A stretch of DNA of 64,000 nucleotides. Origin: Actinopolyspora alba (GTDB taxonomy: Bacteria; Actinomycetota; Actinomycetes; Mycobacteriales; Pseudonocardiaceae). The DNA is taken from NCBI RefSeq assembly GCF_900112765.1, contig NZ_FOMZ01000005.1, forward strand, positions 1-64,000, written 5' to 3'. How positions within the stretch are numbered: the first letter of the stretch is position 1; each line of letters starts with the position of its first letter. Made by a program: the position numbers and the translations under genes. Below, one piece after another: positions 43,330 to 52,938 of the stretch. The notes beneath the pieces are model-generated. The model saw nothing but the letters and a program-made list of their open reading frames with translations. It did no database searches and had not been told where the DNA came from.

Positions 43330-44910
43330 CTAGTCGGCGGTGGCTCCGGTGTCGGCCCGCTGCTGTTCCTCCTCCGGCGCCCGGTTGACACCGGCGTCCG
43401 ATTCGACGGGTATGGAGTCGTAGACGAAGCTGGCCTGCGCCGGATCCAGGAAGTCACCGGAGGGCAACGTCCCCAGGATCGAGGCGGGGGCCGCTCCGAT
43501 GTCCCCGGTGCCGTTGACGACGCCCAGCCCCTTGGCGGTGGCGACGTCCTTGATCCCGTAAGTGACCCCTCGGTTGGAGACCAGGTAGAGGGGACCGCCC
43601 TCGGCGGTTTCGGGTCCGGTGCTCCCGCGCACCACGGCCGCCTTGCCCGGCGGCATGTAGAAGTAGTCCACGCGCGGCCCCGTGCCGTCGAACTGGGCGA
43701 GCTTCACCGGCGCCTTGGGCGCGGGCGTACCCGAACCGACGGTGACCGTGACCCGCTGCTCCCCGGACGCGTCGGACCAGCTCAGGCAGGAACGGTTGGC
43801 GTCCGCGAACGAGAGCGGCTGCGGAACCCCCACCGGGAAGTGGTCCACGTCGAGCTCGTCGGCCGCGTCGGCGCCACCGATGTCGGTGAGCATTCCCGTG
43901 GCGTTGGGAATCTCCTTGGAGCTGTACCTGGAAGCGTGCAGCACCGCGGCAGCACCACGAGTGATGTGCTGCTTGCCGCTCTGGCGCAGCACGAAGAACT
44001 GCGGGGAGTCCCCCGGCACACTGCGCTCGAGAACATCACCCACCCCGTAACCGCCACTGTCGTACTCCGGAGTGGTTTCCGACAGTTCCGGCACCGCGAG
44101 CGAGTCCACCTCGGGGATCGCGTTGAGCATGTTGGTGCTGACGATGCGCGGAACCGCGTCGTCGAGACCGAACATCTCCGTCACCGCGGGTTCCTCGGCA
44201 GGCAGAGCGGCTTTGACCACCCTGGCTCCGGTGCTGTTGTCGGAGCGCACGCGATAGACCAGATACGTCCGCCGCGAGGCGGAGTCCCGCACGTAGAGCG
44301 CCTCGTCACGCCCGATTTCCCGGCCCCGGCCGGTCACTCCGCCCAGCACGGTGGTCTCCACCTCGGCGGTGCCGAGCATGTCCTCGGTGTCCAACGCCTT
44401 GTTCAGCTCGGCCACGTCGCAGATCGCCCATGCCGGAGTGGCCGCCTGTCCCGGCTCGGGCAGGAAGTCCGGCGCGTTGGGCATTCCCGTCTTCGGTCCG
44501 CGGGGTAATTCCGCCAGGGCTGCCTGGTCGACCTTGGTCGGCTCGATCGCCTGCCCCTGACCGTTGCCCTTGGCCATGACGAGCAACTTCGCCGAGGCCA
44601 TGTTGAGCATCGGAATCAGGCGCTTGTCGGCCTGATCGTCGGAAGTGACGACGTAGACACTGCCGCTGCCTTTCGCGATGACCACCGATCCCGGTTTCGG
44701 GACGGTGCCCTGGCCGCCGAACAACCCCCACACCAGGAATCCGATCATCCCGATACAGGCGATGATCGCACCCGCCATGGTGGCGCGTTTGTGCGAACCG
44801 AGCGGATCGTGCAGCATCACCGCGTCCCTGCGGGCGAGCGCCGATTCCATACGGCGTATGACGAACCTGTACGCCTGGACTTGTGATTTGGTGGTGGGTG
44901 TTGATGCCAT
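43330..44910 (-). CDS. eccB: EccB, membrane-anchored ESX-4 core protein
   Basis: 526 residues. Starts ASTPTTKSQVQAYRFVIRRM, the EccB signature, so ATG 44910 is right and the longer frame is not. One membrane helix at ~45-70 (GAIIACIGMIGFLVWGLF); the remaining ~450 residues lie outside the membrane and include repeats such as SVYVVTSDDQADKRLIPMLN. A cysteine pair (AICDV, RSCLSW) is likely disulfide-bonded. Joins EccC, D and E in the membrane complex. Confidence 0.95.
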   Translation of the reverse strand: MASTPTTKSQVQAYRFVIRRMESALARRDAVMLHDPLGSHKRATMAGAIIACIGMIGFLVWGLFGGQGTVPKPGSVVIAKGSGSVYVVTSDDQADKRLIPMLNMASAKLLVMAKGNGQGQAIEPTKVDQAALAELPRGPKTGMPNAPDFLPEPGQAATPAWAICDVAELNKALDTEDMLGTAEVETTVLGGVTGRGREIGRDEALYVRDSASRRTYLVYRVRSDNSTGARVVKAALPAEEPAVTEMFGLDDAVPRIVSTNMLNAIPEVDSLAVPELSETTPEYDSGGYGVGDVLERSVPGDSPQFFVLRQSGKQHITRGAAAVLHASRYSSKEIPNATGMLTDIGGADAADELDVDHFPVGVPQPLSFADANRSCLSWSDASGEQRVTVTVGSGTPAPKAPVKLAQFDGTGPRVDYFYMPPGKAAVVRGSTGPETAEGGPLYLVSNRGVTYGIKDVATAKGLGVVNGTGDIGAAPASILGTLPSGDFLDPAQASFVYDSIPVESDAGVNRAPEEEQQRADTGATAD

Positions 44911-45091
44911 TCTTCGCCTAAAGCTCTCCCGTGCGAGGTACCGTTCAGCAGGGTAGCCGGGAAAGGTTGCCGCGTGGGTCCGGTTCGACCGACTCACCGC
45001 AGTATTCTCTTCGATCGGTTACCGCTACCTACACTCGCCCGCACCCACAGTGGGCAGACGCATCTACCTGCGAGGGGGAGAGACCCAACGG
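44911..45091. promoter_or_regulatory. Divergent promoter region eccB / eccE
   Basis: 181 bp between divergent starts. No regulatory repeat recognised. Confidence 0.4.
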
Positions 45092-46405
45092 ATGTCCGTG
45101 ACCACACAGCATTCGGCGCCACCGAAAGCATCGGGATCGTCCGGCACCGGGCCCACCAACGCGACGCGGGCACGAATCCAGACAAGGCGACGGACCAGTG
45201 GTGCCAGTCTGGGGGCGCTGCCGGTAGCCAACCTCGTCGTCATGGAGATCGGTATCGCGGCCGCACTGGTCCTCGTCGGCATCGATCGGACACTGTGGCC
45301 GGTCGCGGCGGGAGTGGCCGGACTGGCCGTGATCATCGCCCTGCTGCGCAGGCGCGGCCGGTGGTTCACCCAGATGTTCGGGCTCGTGCTGGGCTACAAG
45401 TTCCGCAACCACACCAGCGTGGTCACACCAGTCACGCCGGGTCTGACGGACGGTGGGGACGAGAACGGCGACGGGGTGATCGGCCCGGAGGAGAACCATC
45501 GGGTCTCACTGCTGCGGCTGGTCGTTCCCGACCTGGTCGTGGCACACGGCCAGGACCACGACCGCAACCACGTCGGCATGGCGTTCAACGACGGCAAGTG
45601 GACCGCCGTGCTCATGGTGGAACCCACACCGTCGTTGGTCACCGAGATCGGTAAGGCACCGAACCTCCCGCTCGGCTCGCTGACCCACTGCCTGGAGGAC
45701 CGCGGCGTGGTCCTCGACGCGATCCAGGTGATCTGGCACTGCTACCCCGGCAGTGCCGCGCTGCCCTCGAAATCGCCCGCGCTGAACTCGTACATGGAGG
45801 TGCTGGGACCGTTACCGGCGGCGGCTCGTCGTACCACGTGGGTGACGGTGCGGTTGGATCCGAAGCGGTGCGCCAAGGCCGTGGGCGAACGAGGCGGCGG
45901 CATAGTGGGTGCGCACCGCGCGCTGATCGGTGCGCTGTCCCGAGTGCGCAGCGCCCTGGAGCGGGAATCGGTACCGACCCGGCCGCTGGATCCGGACGAA
46001 CTGCTGCAGGCGGGGATCGCCTCGGCCGAGCTGCAGTCGGTGCTGGGATCGCAGCGCTCGGTCGGACTGAAGGAACGCTGGGACGGGGTCACGGCAGGCG
46101 GAGTGGGTCACTCCAGCTACGCGATCACCGGCTGGCCCTCGCAGATGAGCAACAACCTGAACGCGCTCACCGGGGTTCGTGCGCTGTCCTCCACGGTGGC
46201 GATGTCCATATCCCCCACCGGTGAGAGCAGTGAGGTCGGGCTGCGCAGCCTGGTCAGGGTCAGCGCCCGAACTCCCGACGAGCTGGACACCGCGGACGAG
46301 CAGTTGCGCGGTATCAGCAATCGACTCGGGGTCACGCTGACCCCGCTGGGCGGCGTGCAGCTGGCCGGATTCAACGCGACTCTGCCGTTGGGAGGCTCGA
46401 TATGA
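45092..46405 (+). CDS. eccE: EccE, ESX membrane-complex component
   Basis: 437 residues. After a polar head come two membrane helices (ALPVANLVVMEIGIAAALVL and VAAGVAGLAVIIALL) and a long cytosolic or peripheral domain starting MFGLVLGYKFRNH, as in EccE. GGGGGAG lies upstream of ATG 45092. M. tuberculosis ESX-4 lacks eccE, whereas M. abscessus ESX-4 has it, so this is a complete locus. It overlaps the next gene by ATGA. Confidence 0.88.
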   Translation: MSVTTQHSAPPKASGSSGTGPTNATRARIQTRRRTSGASLGALPVANLVVMEIGIAAALVLVGIDRTLWPVAAGVAGLAVIIALLRRRGRWFTQMFGLVLGYKFRNHTSVVTPVTPGLTDGGDENGDGVIGPEENHRVSLLRLVVPDLVVAHGQDHDRNHVGMAFNDGKWTAVLMVEPTPSLVTEIGKAPNLPLGSLTHCLEDRGVVLDAIQVIWHCYPGSAALPSKSPALNSYMEVLGPLPAAARRTTWVTVRLDPKRCAKAVGERGGGIVGAHRALIGALSRVRSALERESVPTRPLDPDELLQAGIASAELQSVLGSQRSVGLKERWDGVTAGGVGHSSYAITGWPSQMSNNLNALTGVRALSSTVAMSISPTGESSEVGLRSLVRVSARTPDELDTADEQLRGISNRLGVTLTPLGGVQLAGFNATLPLGGSI

Positions 46406-47136
46406 GCCGCAGCAGGACCATCGACACACCCGACGATCTGCGCGACAGGGTTCCGGAGTTCCTGGTTCCCCCGGAAACGCTGGACACGGTCAGCCCCTCC
46501 GGTGACCGCGGCGGGATGATCATCGGTTCCGGACCGCACGGCGAACCCATCTCCACCTCGATCCTTCGTCCGCAGCCCACCAGGATGGTCACGGTGGGCG
46601 GGCTCTACCTGGCTCGACAGATCGCGCTGCGCGCCATGGCCACCGGCGCTTGGGTGATCATCGCGACCGGGCGGCCGGACTCCTGGGAGAACCTGGCGAC
46701 CGCCGCCGGGCACACCCCCGACGGCAGCCCGGTGCCGCTGGTGCAGATCCGACGGCTCACCCCGTTCGACCTGCCGCGTTCCAGCGAGGACGCCCCGCTG
46801 CTGGTGATCCACGACGGCGGAGCCGTTCCCCAGGAACTGTTCCCGCCGCGTTCGGCGTGGCAGACCACCATGTACGTGTTGCCGTACCTGCATCCGCAGG
46901 TGGGCAACGGTACCGCCGCGAACACGGCCGATCTGGTGCTGCTGCAGCGAATCCCGATGAACCAGGCCCAGCTGGCTGGGCGGATCTGGCACCTGCACCC
47001 GCCGCAGGTGCAGCAGCTGACCGCGCTGCAGGACGACGGGATCATCGCCCTGGGCAACATGCTGTGGAGCCCGATCCGGCTCGTGACCAACCACGCGGAA
47101 CGGGAGCTCCTGGGACCCATTCGGCGCGGCGACTGA
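46402..47136 (+). CDS. Unrecognised ESX-4 partner protein, coupled to eccE
   Basis: 244 residues, soluble, no signal. An apparent alpha/beta domain: MIIGSGPHGEPISTSIL, MVTVGGLYLARQIALRAMAT, GAWVIIATGRPDSW, APLLVIHDGGAVP, MYVLPYL, DLVLLQRIPMNQAQLAGR. The strand-helix order resembles a RecA/FtsK-like nucleotide domain, but there is no Walker A lysine, so it would not bind ATP in the usual way. Its ATG lies inside the eccE stop. It is last in the ESX-4 plus-strand unit and is followed by the double palindrome. I do not recognise a named family. Confidence 0.8.
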   Translation: MSRSRTIDTPDDLRDRVPEFLVPPETLDTVSPSGDRGGMIIGSGPHGEPISTSILRPQPTRMVTVGGLYLARQIALRAMATGAWVIIATGRPDSWENLATAAGHTPDGSPVPLVQIRRLTPFDLPRSSEDAPLLVIHDGGAVPQELFPPRSAWQTTMYVLPYLHPQVGNGTAANTADLVLLQRIPMNQAQLAGRIWHLHPPQVQQLTALQDDGIIALGNMLWSPIRLVTNHAERELLGPIRRGD

Positions 47137-47149
47137 CCTCACCTCCCCG

Positions 47150-47202
47150 GCGATTTCGCGAGAAATTGACGCTTTGGGGGCGTCAATTTCTCGCGAAATC
47201 GC
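47150..47202. repeat. Palindrome cluster C: two copies arranged as a long hairpin
   Basis: Copies start at 47152 (GATTTCGCGAGAAATT) and 47185 (AATTTCTCGCGAAATC), 33 bp apart and inverted, so the whole forms a 22-bp stem with a 9-base loop (CTTTGGGGG). It begins 14 bp after the last ESX gene and could serve as its terminator. Confidence 0.88.
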
Positions 47203-47290
47203 GGCAAGCGTGTCCACACCACCTCCAGTGGTCCACATCCCCCGGAAAACACCGGGCAGAGAGAGGTTCGTCGCTTCGATACTGGCGGGT

Positions 47291-48178
47291 ATGGCAGACA
47301 TCGCATCGACAACGCGCCCGGAACCGGCACCCCGGGAGCCGGTACTTTTCACCCGCGCCGAAGCGCTGGAAGCCGGAATAACGGACCGCGCGCTACGGGA
47401 GTCCGGGGCATACCGCCGGGTACTCCACGGTCTCTACACCCCGGCCGAGGTTCCGCTGAGCCACGAACTGAGGTGCCAGGCAGCGGCACGGCTCCTGCCG
47501 TCCGACGCGGTGATCACGGGGAGGTCGGCCGCCACGCTGCACGGGACGCGACTCGCCGACCACAACGACGCGGTCGAAGTACTCGTCAACGACAAGTACG
47601 TGAACCGAAGAGCGGGGTTGAGATGTTGGGCGCGGAGCGTATCGACCGATGAGCACTCCGCCTGGAACGGAATCAGGCTCGCCTCCCCCTGCCGGAGTTC
47701 CTTCGAGATGCTCGCCCGCTATCCGCTCAGGTGGGCGGTGGCCAACTGCGACCGGATGTTGCACGAGGGAATGGTCGAGGAAAACCAGCTCCGCCGCTTC
47801 CTCGGCGGGCGAAACCACTACGGGATTCGCCAGGCTCGAGCCGCTTTCGAACTGCTGGATCGCAGAGCTGAGTCGCTTCCGGAGTCGATGCTGCGCGTGC
47901 TCCTGGTGCAACGGGGCCTGCCACCGACCCCGCAACTGAACATCGTGTACCGGGGAAGGTTCGTGGCGCGAGTGGATCTCGCATACGAGGACGCCAAGGT
48001 CGCCTTGGAGTACGAAGGGGCCTGGCACGCGGACGCGGAACAGTACCGCCGCGACCGAATGCGCAGACAACGCATAGCGGAGTGCGGCTGGCGGGTGCTC
48101 GTGGTCACCGCGCGGGAGCTGTTCGAGGCGCCGAACGAACTCGTGCGGCGGGTCGGGACGGCGTTGGGAAGGGTGTGA
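47291..48178 (+). CDS. AbiEi-like HTH plus DUF559 nuclease-fold protein
   Basis: 295 residues. The N-terminus (FTRAEALEAGITDRALRESG, VLHGLYTP) matches the wing-helix domain of AbiEi-type antitoxins. The C-terminus (ARVDLAYEDAKVALEYEGAW, then ECGWRVLVVTAREL) is DUF559, a Vsr-like PD-(D/E)XK fold with D, E-x-E pattern. Such proteins are common singletons in actinobacteria; role unproven, perhaps defence-related. ATG 47291 is chosen since the longer frame runs through the palindromes. No toxin partner adjoins it. Confidence 0.8.
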   Translation: MADIASTTRPEPAPREPVLFTRAEALEAGITDRALRESGAYRRVLHGLYTPAEVPLSHELRCQAAARLLPSDAVITGRSAATLHGTRLADHNDAVEVLVNDKYVNRRAGLRCWARSVSTDEHSAWNGIRLASPCRSSFEMLARYPLRWAVANCDRMLHEGMVEENQLRRFLGGRNHYGIRQARAAFELLDRRAESLPESMLRVLLVQRGLPPTPQLNIVYRGRFVARVDLAYEDAKVALEYEGAWHADAEQYRRDRMRRQRIAECGWRVLVVTARELFEAPNELVRRVGTALGRV

Positions 48179-48183
48179 GCGTC

Positions 48184-48314
48184 GATTTCTCGCGAAATCG
48201 CCGCGTGGGAGAGGCACACACTGCCCGAGCGGCGTCGATTTCTCGCGAAATCGCGGCGCTGTGTGGGCGGGGAAGAACCCAACGGACCGGGCGGCGTCGA
48301 TCTCCGGCGAAACC
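48184..48314. repeat. Palindrome cluster D: two perfect copies and one decayed copy
   Basis: GATTTCTCGCGAAATC at 48184 and 48237 (53 bp apart), and a degenerate GATCTCCGGCGAAACC at 48299 (62 bp further). Lies between the convergent DUF559 gene and truA. Confidence 0.87.
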
Positions 48315-48319
48315 GACGG

Positions 48320-49222
48320 TCACAGCGAACGCCGCGCCCGGGTGGTTCTGACCCGCTCGGTCAGCTGGTCGTCGGGCGGATAGTCGACCCCGGTCAGCGT
48401 CAGGCCGTGCGCCGGAGCCACCGCGCTGGTCTTGCTCCCCTCACGCAGCATCTCCGCCGGCCACTCGGTACCGCGTCTGGAATCACCGGACATCAGCACA
48501 GACCCCACCAGACTCCGAACCATGGAGTGGCAGAAGGCGTCCGCGCTGAGGGTCGCCTCCAACAGGTGCCGGTCGACTCGCTCCCACTCGAACAGCTGCA
48601 ACTGCCGGACGGTGGTCGCACCCTCGCGTTGCTTGCAGAAGGCCGCGAAATCGTGCAGCCCCACCAGGTCGTTCGAAGCCAGCTTCAGCCGCCGCACGTC
48701 CAGCGGCCTGTTCCAGGCCAGGGTGTCGCGCCGCCGCAGCGGGTCGACTCCCCACGGCGCGTCCGAAACCAGATAGCGGTAGTGCCGGCGCATCGCGGCG
48801 AACCGCGCGTCGAAGCCGGCGGGAGCGACCTCGGCCCGCAGCACCCGAACGTCACCGGGCAGAATCCGGTTCCAGCGACCGCACAACCGCGTCAGATCGG
48901 GCACACCGTGCTCGTCGACCTCCAGCCGGTGCCGATCCCCGGCCGCCAGCGGCACAGCGTCCACGTGGACCACCTGACGGTCGGCGTGCACGCCCGCGTC
49001 GGTTCGCCCGGCCACTACGACCGAGCCCACGAGCTCCCTGCCCGGCGGCTGCTTCCACAGCGCGTCCTCCAGCAGTCCCTGCACGGTCCGCAACCCGGGC
49101 TGGCGCGCCCAGCCGGAGAAATCGGTGCCGTCGTAGGCGAGTTCGACACGAACGCGAACGAACCCGCCCTCCCGTTCGGGAGCGGCGGGTTCGTCGGCGG
49201 CCTCGGCACGCGACGGAATCAG
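48320..49222 (-). CDS. truA: TruA, tRNA pseudouridine synthase (U38-40)
   Basis: About 300 residues. Catalytic Asp is in [10 protein letters not shown]. Homology begins before the first ordinary start at TTG 49093: the frame reads [18 protein letters not shown] upstream, which TruA needs. No ATG, GTG or TTG exists between that motif and the rplQ stop; the only good candidate is CTG 49222, which overlaps the rplQ stop as CTGA and has AAGGA six bases upstream. The inferred start is thus a rare CTG coupled to rplQ. Length then equals the mycobacterial protein. Confidence 0.9.
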   Translation of the reverse strand: MIPSRAEAADEPAAPEREGGFVRVRVELAYDGTDFSGWARQPGLRTVQGLLEDALWKQPPGRELVGSVVVAGRTDAGVHADRQVVHVDAVPLAAGDRHRLEVDEHGVPDLTRLCGRWNRILPGDVRVLRAEVAPAGFDARFAAMRRHYRYLVSDAPWGVDPLRRRDTLAWNRPLDVRRLKLASNDLVGLHDFAAFCKQREGATTVRQLQLFEWERVDRHLLEATLSADAFCHSMVRSLVGSVLMSGDSRRGTEWPAEMLREGSKTSAVAPAHGLTLTGVDYPPDDQLTERVRTTRARRSL

Positions 49223-49776
49223 GACCGGTCCTTGTTCTCGGCGTCCTCGTCGCTGGTGCCCTCGGTCTCGGAGGCGTCGGAAGCGGACTCCGCGACGTCG
49301 ACGTCCGCGGACTCGTCGACCTCGGCGGTCTCCTCGCCCTGCTGGGCGGGCTCCGCCGTGGCCTGCTGGTCCTTCGCGAACTTGGTGCCGCGAGCTGCTT
49401 CGGCCTCGGAAGTGGCCGTCTTCTCGTTGACCAGCTCGATGATGGCCATCGGAGCGTTGTCACCCTTGCGGGGCATGGTCTTGACCACCCTGGTGTAGCC
49501 ACCGGGGCGGTCGGAGAAGAACGGTCCGATCTCCGCGAAGAGCTTGTGAACAACGTCCTTGTCACGGATCGTCTTCAGCACTTCGCGACGATTGTGCAGG
49601 TCACCCCTGGTGGCCTTGGTAATGAGACGCTCCGCCAGCGGCTGGACCCGCTTGGCCTTCGCCTCGGTCGTGGTGATCCGCCCGTGCTCGAAAAGCGCGG
49701 TGGCCAGGTTCGCCAGGATCAGCCGCTGATGCGACGGCGACCCGCCAAGACGCGGACCCTTCGTTGGGCTGGGCAT
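49219..49776 (-). CDS. rplQ: 50S ribosomal protein L17
   Basis: 185 residues. Core [20 protein letters not shown] through [19 protein letters not shown] is normal L17; the last ~65 residues are an acidic Glu/Asp/Ser tail, longer than in most bacteria. 51 bp after rpoA. Confidence 0.96.
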   Translation of the reverse strand: MPSPTKGPRLGGSPSHQRLILANLATALFEHGRITTTEAKAKRVQPLAERLITKATRGDLHNRREVLKTIRDKDVVHKLFAEIGPFFSDRPGGYTRVVKTMPRKGDNAPMAIIELVNEKTATSEAEAARGTKFAKDQQATAEPAQQGEETAEVDESADVDVAESASDASETEGTSDEDAENKDRS

Positions 49777-49827
49777 CGGTTGCTCCTCTCAAGGTGCGGC
49801 CGGAAACCAGTCCGCGAAGCGCAGCCG

Positions 49828-50949
49828 TCAGAGCTGCTCAGTCTCCGCGTAGTCCTGGCCGTCGTCGTCATAACCGTTGTCGAAGCCGGTTTCGTAACCG
49901 CTGTCGAGACCGGTGTCGAAACCGCCGGCGGACATCCCCTGGGAGATGCTCGGCTCCTCCGACCAGCCTTCCGAGGGGTACTCGGCGGCAGCGGCGGAGG
50001 GATCGAATCCCGGAGGGCTGTCCTTGAGGGTCAGACCCAGACCGACCAGCTTCATCTTGACCTCGTCGATCGACTTCGCACCGAAGTTGCGAATGTCGAG
50101 CAGGTCGGCCTCGCTGCGCGAGACCAGCTCGCCGACGGTGTGGATACCCTCGCGCTTGAGGCAGTTGTACGAGCGTACCGTGAGATCGAGATCCTCGATC
50201 GGCATGGAGTACGCTGCGATGGTGTCCGCCTCGGCGGGCGACGGACCGATCTCGATGCCCTCTGCGTCGACGTTGAGCTCACGTGCCAGGCCGAACAGTT
50301 CGACCAGGGTGCGGCCTGCCGAGGCGACCGCGTCCCGCGCGGTCATCGACGGCTTGGTCTCGACATCGAGAACGAGTCGGTTGAAGTCCGTGCGCTGTTC
50401 GACACGAGTCGCGGTGACGTCGAACGAAACGTTCCGCACCGGCGAGTAGATCGAGTCCACCGGAATCCGGCCGATCTCGGCACCGGACTCCTTGTTCTGT
50501 GCCGCCGGGACGTAGCCGCGACCCCGCTCGACCACGAGCTCGATCTCCAGCTTGCCCTTGGAGTTCAGGGTCGCGATGTGGAGATCGGGATTGTGTACCG
50601 TCACACCTGCCGGTGGGACGATGTCGGCGGCGGTGACGTCACCGGGTCCCTGCTTGCGCAGATACATGGTGACGGGCTCGTCGTCCTCGGAACTGACCAC
50701 GAGTTCTTTGATATTCAGGATGACGTCTGTAACGTCTTCCTTGACCCCCGGAATCGTGGTGAATTCATGCAGCACACCGTCGATACGCAGGCTGGTCACG
50801 GCCGCACCCGGGATCGAGGACAGCAGGGCACGGCGGAGCGAATTGCCGAGGGTGTAACCGAAGCCGGGCTCCAGCGGCTCGAAGGTGAACCGGGAGCGCG
50901 TCTCCGAAATAGGCTCCTCGGACAGTGAGGGTCGCTGGGAGATGAGCAC
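49828..50949 (-). CDS. rpoA: RNA polymerase alpha subunit
   Basis: 373 residues. N-terminal dimerisation domain ([19 protein letters not shown]) and C-terminal DNA/activator domain ([39 protein letters not shown]) are complete. It carries an extra ~50-residue acidic tail with a repeated G-F/Y-x-x-G pattern ([19 protein letters not shown]). GTG 50949 gives the usual start [11 protein letters not shown]. Confidence 0.97.
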   Translation of the reverse strand: MLISQRPSLSEEPISETRSRFTFEPLEPGFGYTLGNSLRRALLSSIPGAAVTSLRIDGVLHEFTTIPGVKEDVTDVILNIKELVVSSEDDEPVTMYLRKQGPGDVTAADIVPPAGVTVHNPDLHIATLNSKGKLEIELVVERGRGYVPAAQNKESGAEIGRIPVDSIYSPVRNVSFDVTATRVEQRTDFNRLVLDVETKPSMTARDAVASAGRTLVELFGLARELNVDAEGIEIGPSPAEADTIAAYSMPIEDLDLTVRSYNCLKREGIHTVGELVSRSEADLLDIRNFGAKSIDEVKMKLVGLGLTLKDSPPGFDPSAAAAEYPSEGWSEEPSISQGMSAGGFDTGLDSGYETGFDNGYDDDGQDYAETEQL

Positions 50950-51025
50950 TGTCGTTTTTCCTTTCCACACGGCGCCCGCCATTTTACGCCGAAGGGATGG
51001 CGTGCCCGCTGCGAACAGTGGGCGA

Positions 51026-51050
51026 GGTGGGGACGCGTCGCGTCCCCACC
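51026..51050 (-). terminator. Intercistronic hairpin between rpsD and rpoA
   Basis: 10-bp stem GGTGGGGACG with a 5-base loop, in the 151-bp gap. May partly stop transcription or protect the 3' end of the rpsD message. Confidence 0.55.
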
Positions 51051-51100
51051 CGTACCGGGCCGCGGAGCAGCCATCGATGCGGTAGCCGCTCCGCCCGGTA

Positions 51101-51706
51101 TCACTTCGAGTAGAGCTCGACGATGAGCTGCTCGGTGACCGGTGTATCGATCTGCGCACGCTCCGGCAGCTGGTGCACCAGCACGCGCAACGACGAGGGC
51201 ACCACTTGCAGCCAGGCCGGGCAGGGCCGCTCGCCCAGGGTTTCCTTGGCGATGATGAACGGCGTCGTGTTCAACGACTTCGGCTTGACGTCGATGATGT
51301 CGAACTTGGCGACCTGGTAGCTCGGAATGTCGACCTTCCTGCCGTTGACCAGGAAGTGACCGTGGTTGACCAGCTGACGGGCCTGCCTCCGGGTACGAGC
51401 GATACCCGAACGGTAGACCACGTTGTCCAACCGGCTCTCCAGCATCTGCAGCAGGTTGTCACCGGTCTTGCCGGGCCTGCGGTTGGCCTCCTCGTAGTAG
51501 GAGCGGAACTGACGTTCCAGCACTCCGTACGTGAAGCGGGCCTTCTGCTTCTCCTGCAGCTGCTGCAGGTACTCGGTTTCCTTGATGCGCCCACGGCCGT
51601 GCTGCCCCGGCGGGTACGGACGACGCTCGAACGACTGGTCGCCGCCGACGAGGTCAACCTTCAACCGACGGGACTTACGGGTCGCGGGACCGGTGTAACG
51701 GGCCAT
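51101..51706 (-). CDS. rpsD: 30S ribosomal protein S4
   Basis: 201 residues; [20 protein letters not shown] start and the S4 RNA-binding domain ([33 protein letters not shown]). No zinc cysteines in the N-terminal part, i.e. the C-minus form. Part of infA-rpmJ-rpsM-rpsK-rpsD. Confidence 0.97.
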   Translation of the reverse strand: MARYTGPATRKSRRLKVDLVGGDQSFERRPYPPGQHGRGRIKETEYLQQLQEKQKARFTYGVLERQFRSYYEEANRRPGKTGDNLLQMLESRLDNVVYRSGIARTRRQARQLVNHGHFLVNGRKVDIPSYQVAKFDIIDVKPKSLNTTPFIIAKETLGERPCPAWLQVVPSSLRVLVHQLPERAQIDTPVTEQLIVELYSK

Positions 51707-51731
51707 TGCGTTTCTACTCCTCTCCCGCTTC

Positions 51732-52136
51732 TCAGACCCGACGACGCTTCGGCGGGCGGCAGCCGTTGTGGGGCTGCGGGGTCACGTCCTGGATGGTTCC
51801 CACTTCGAGGCCGGCGGCCTGCAGCGAACGGATCGCCGTCTCACGTCCGGAACCCGGCCCCTTGACGAACACGTCGACCTTCTTCATGCCGTGCTCGGCA
51901 GCCTTGCGGGCGGCGTTCTCGGCCGCCATCTGCGCGGCGAACGGCGTGGACTTGCGGGAGCCCTTGAAGCCGACGTGACCGGCGGAGGCCCAGCTGATCA
52001 CCGAACCGACGGTGTCGGTGATCGACACGATCGTGTTGTTGAAAGTGCTTTTGATGTGCGCCTGTCCGTGCGCTACATTCTTTTTTTCCTTGCGCCGGAC
52101 CTTCTTGACGGTCCCGGCGCGACCCTTCGGTGGCAT
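51732..52136 (-). CDS. rpsK: 30S ribosomal protein S11
   Basis: 134 residues; [40 protein letters not shown] and the invariant end [13 protein letters not shown]. 25 bp before rpsD. Confidence 0.97.
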   Translation of the reverse strand: MPPKGRAGTVKKVRRKEKKNVAHGQAHIKSTFNNTIVSITDTVGSVISWASAGHVGFKGSRKSTPFAAQMAAENAARKAAEHGMKKVDVFVKGPGSGRETAIRSLQAAGLEVGTIQDVTPQPHNGCRPPKRRRV

Positions 52137-52159
52137 TACTGCTTATCTCCTCGCGAGGC

Positions 52160-52540
52160 TTACTTCCTGGCCTTCTTCTTGCCTGCGACCGTCTTCTTCG
52201 GCCCCTTGCGGGTGCGGGCGTTGGTCTTGGTCCGCTGCCCGTTCAACGGCAGGTGGCGACGGTGCCGCATCCCGGCGTAGGAGCCGATCTCGATCTTCCG
52301 GCGAATGTCGGCCTGCACCTCACGACGGAGGTCACCCTCGACCCGGTAGTTGTTCTCAACGTGTTCACGCAGCTTGGCGAGCTGCTCGTCGTCGAGATTC
52401 TTCGCGCGGGTGTCCATCGAAATATCCGCGTTGCGCAGAATCTCCTGCGAGCTGCTGCGGCCGATGCCGTAGATGTAGGTCAGCGCGACCTCGATGCGCT
52501 TCTCGCGCGGTAGGTCAACGCCGGCAATCCTTGCCATCTG
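52160..52540 (-). CDS. rpsM: 30S ribosomal protein S13
   Basis: 126 residues from ATG 52540 ([20 protein letters not shown]); [20 protein letters not shown] and a lysine-rich tail confirm it. A frame extending to 52555 is discounted. Confidence 0.97.
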   Translation of the reverse strand, partial: QMARIAGVDLPREKRIEVALTYIYGIGRSSSQEILRNADISMDTRAKNLDDEQLAKLREHVENNYRVEGDLRREVQADIRRKIEIGSYAGMRHRRHLPLNGQRTKTNARTRKGPKKTVAGKKKARK

Positions 52541-52771
52541 GCAGGTGCTCCTCACTCTTCATTCCAGGTCTACTCCCCGACCGTCCTCGTGCACGGGGCT
52601 CGCCCGGGCGGAGTCGTTTCGAAACCGAAAACCCGTCCGGAACCCGTACCCACACGAAGCCCCGGCCTGGTTCCGGGGGTGAACCGACCCAACTCCCGAG
52701 TCGGCAGGTCACAGGGAGGTCCCTTGTATCGCCTGGTTCGTTTGTCTCGGTAGCGACCGCGTCGCTGCCGG
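52541..52771. other. Gap rpsM-rpmJ
   Basis: 231 bp without a gene, longer than usual inside this operon. A separate promoter for rpsM-rpsK-rpsD could lie here; none assigned. Confidence 0.35.
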
Positions 52772-52885
52772 TCAGCCCTGACGCTGCTTGTGACGTCCGT
52801 TGTTGCAGATCACAAGAACCCGTCCGTGACGACGGATCACCTGGCAGTTATCGCAGATCTTCTTGACACTCGGTTTGACCTTCAC
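52772..52885 (-). CDS. rpmJ: 50S ribosomal protein L36, zinc form
   Basis: 37 residues from GTG 52885 with AGGAG nine bases upstream. Reads [20 protein letters not shown] then [16 protein letters not shown]; the C-x2-C, C and H ligands for zinc are all present. 53 bp downstream of infA. Confidence 0.97.
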   Translation of the reverse strand: MKVKPSVKKICDNCQVIRRHGRVLVICNNGRHKQRQG

Positions 52886-52938
52886 GGCCGTGCTCTCCTG
52901 ATCGCGACGCGTGTCCGTAACCCCGGACACCGTGGAGG

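Noticed and set aside
47174-47290. Upstream extension of the DUF559 gene
   Set aside because: It starts inside the palindrome cluster and encodes an ISREI-like string; ATG 47291 begins the recognisable protein.
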